From Synechococcus sp. RedBA-s (GTDB taxonomy: Bacteria; Cyanobacteriota; Cyanobacteriia; PCC-6307; Cyanobiaceae), in contig NZ_JAGQBF010000014.1 of assembly GCF_024345495.1 (NCBI RefSeq), positions 1-64,000 on the forward strand: a DNA stretch of 64,000 nucleotides, in the 5' to 3' direction. Shown here in pieces: positions 63,561-64,000 of the stretch; within the stretch, counting starts at the first letter, position 1; every line of letters begins with the position of its first letter. The position numbers were made by a program, and so were the translations under genes. Below the pieces are notes generated by a model. It saw only the letters and a list, made by a program, of their open reading frames with translations. It was not told where the DNA came from and ran no database searches.

Positions 63561-64000
63561 GTAGGCCTTACGCGCCGGGATCGGGTAGGGAATGCGGCGG
63601 TGTCGCATTCGCCGCCACACCCTGACGAAGGCGCGAATCACCAGCTCCAGCTCGCCGAGGCTGATGCCGCTGTCGCGCAGCTGGCCGTCGAGGCGCCGGG
63701 CATCGATCAGGCGCCGCACCATCGCCGCGGCCTCCTGCTCCGAAGTGCCCGGCGGCAGCGAACGCAGGGCCGCTTCGCAGCCATCGGCCAGCATCAGGAT
63801 CGCTGTTTCGCGGCTCTGGGGGGTGGGGCCGCGGTAGCGAAAGGCGGACTCCGGGGTGGAGGGGTCGCGCTCACGAGCCTGGTGGAAGAAGTACCCCATC
63901 CTCAGGGTGCCCTGGTGCTCGGGAATGAAGTCTTCGAGGGGGCGGGGCAGGCGGTACTTGCGGGCCAGCTTGAGGCCCTCATCCACATGGGCCTGCAGAA
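63552..64000 (-). CDS. 7TM-HD phosphohydrolase, PgpH-like, C-terminal part (partial)
   Basis: The window ends inside the gene. Visible: HVDEGLKLARKYRLPRPLED, FIPEHQGTLRMGYFFHQARE, FRYRGPTPQSRETAILMLAD, GCEAALRSLPPGTS and the end PIPARKAYSA. This is the C-terminal HD domain of 7TMR-HD (PgpH/YqfF) proteins, which hydrolyse cyclic di-AMP or related nucleotides, with the family's FRYPGPxPQTxExAIxMLADxxEAxxRSL block. The N-terminal membrane region and the first metal-binding HD residues lie past the right edge. It is convergent with the nitrilase relic. Confidence 0.8.
   Translation of the reverse strand, partial: LQAHVDEGLKLARKYRLPRPLEDFIPEHQGTLRMGYFFHQARERDPSTPESAFRYRGPTPQSRETAILMLADGCEAALRSLPPGTSEQEAAAMVRRLIDARRLDGQLRDSGISLGELELVIRAFVRVWRRMRHRRIPYPIPARKAYSA

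Overview
This window looks like chromosomal DNA of a high-GC, unicellular alpha-cyanobacterium of the Cyanobium/freshwater Synechococcus type. The evidence is two high-light-inducible (Hli) proteins, a Psb32-type photosystem II repair protein, solanesyl diphosphate synthase, HemL of C5-pathway tetrapyrrole synthesis, a CbiX-type chelatase, and several families largely restricted to cyanobacteria (DUF2811, DUF3318, DUF3386, DUF3721, Ycf36/CGLD27). Nothing marks it as a plasmid or prophage. The identification rests on protein recognition by eye, not on database searches.

Layout. 1-1000 is a decayed mobile region: the start of an IS5-type transposase leaving the left edge, an inverted-repeat pair, and the remains of an integron-type tyrosine recombinase. 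1000-5030 holds a diacylglycerol-kinase-like lipid kinase overlapped by a metallophosphoesterase, a frameshifted LysM gene and a pair of DUF3721 genes, one carrying seven decapeptide repeats. 5040-6780 is relic-rich: a broken HupE/UreJ gene, a Phd/Doc-like toxin-antitoxin pair with a shortened toxin, and an IS5 transposase fragment. 6900-18190 is mostly intact: a membrane WD40 protein, NadA, two metallophosphoesterases, a glycosyltransferase-like protein, a lambda-R-type lysozyme, Psb32, a MidA-type methyltransferase, a 2OG-Fe(II) oxygenase, a VOC protein and an Hli protein. 18200-22800 mixes a photolyase/cryptochrome plus thioredoxin-fold pair with relics of at least six other genes.

24470-30909 is a tightly packed six-gene minus-strand cluster: a conserved hypothetical, a very large CPBP intramembrane protease, a zinc-ribbon membrane protein, a two-DTG aspartic protease, a double META-domain protein and a half-size EamA-like protein. 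I consider this the best candidate for an undescribed functional module. 31600-40520 contains a methyltransferase, a RodZ-like protein, DoxX, solanesyl diphosphate synthase, and an overlapping peptidoglycan-related operon (nitrilase homologue, AmiC-type amidase, MurI), then ComB, UbiD and an Rrf2-like regulator. 40537-46416 is a branched-chain-amino-acid-type ABC importer directly behind hemL. 46679-58542 is housekeeping: GlcD, TpiA, an ABC exporter, CarB, RsfS and an asparaginase. It is followed by the initiator tRNA, a GMC oxidoreductase, DUF2811, CbiX, a second hli with an HLR1-like site, a broken nitrilase and the C-terminal end of a PgpH-like 7TM-HD protein leaving the right edge.

A striking property of the window is its load of broken genes: roughly fourteen relics, mostly in five clusters, interspersed with tightly overlapping intact operons. 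Most show several independent lesions, which argues for genuine decay. A few have one lesion (LysM, the 49-codon membrane gene) and could be polymorphisms or sequence errors.
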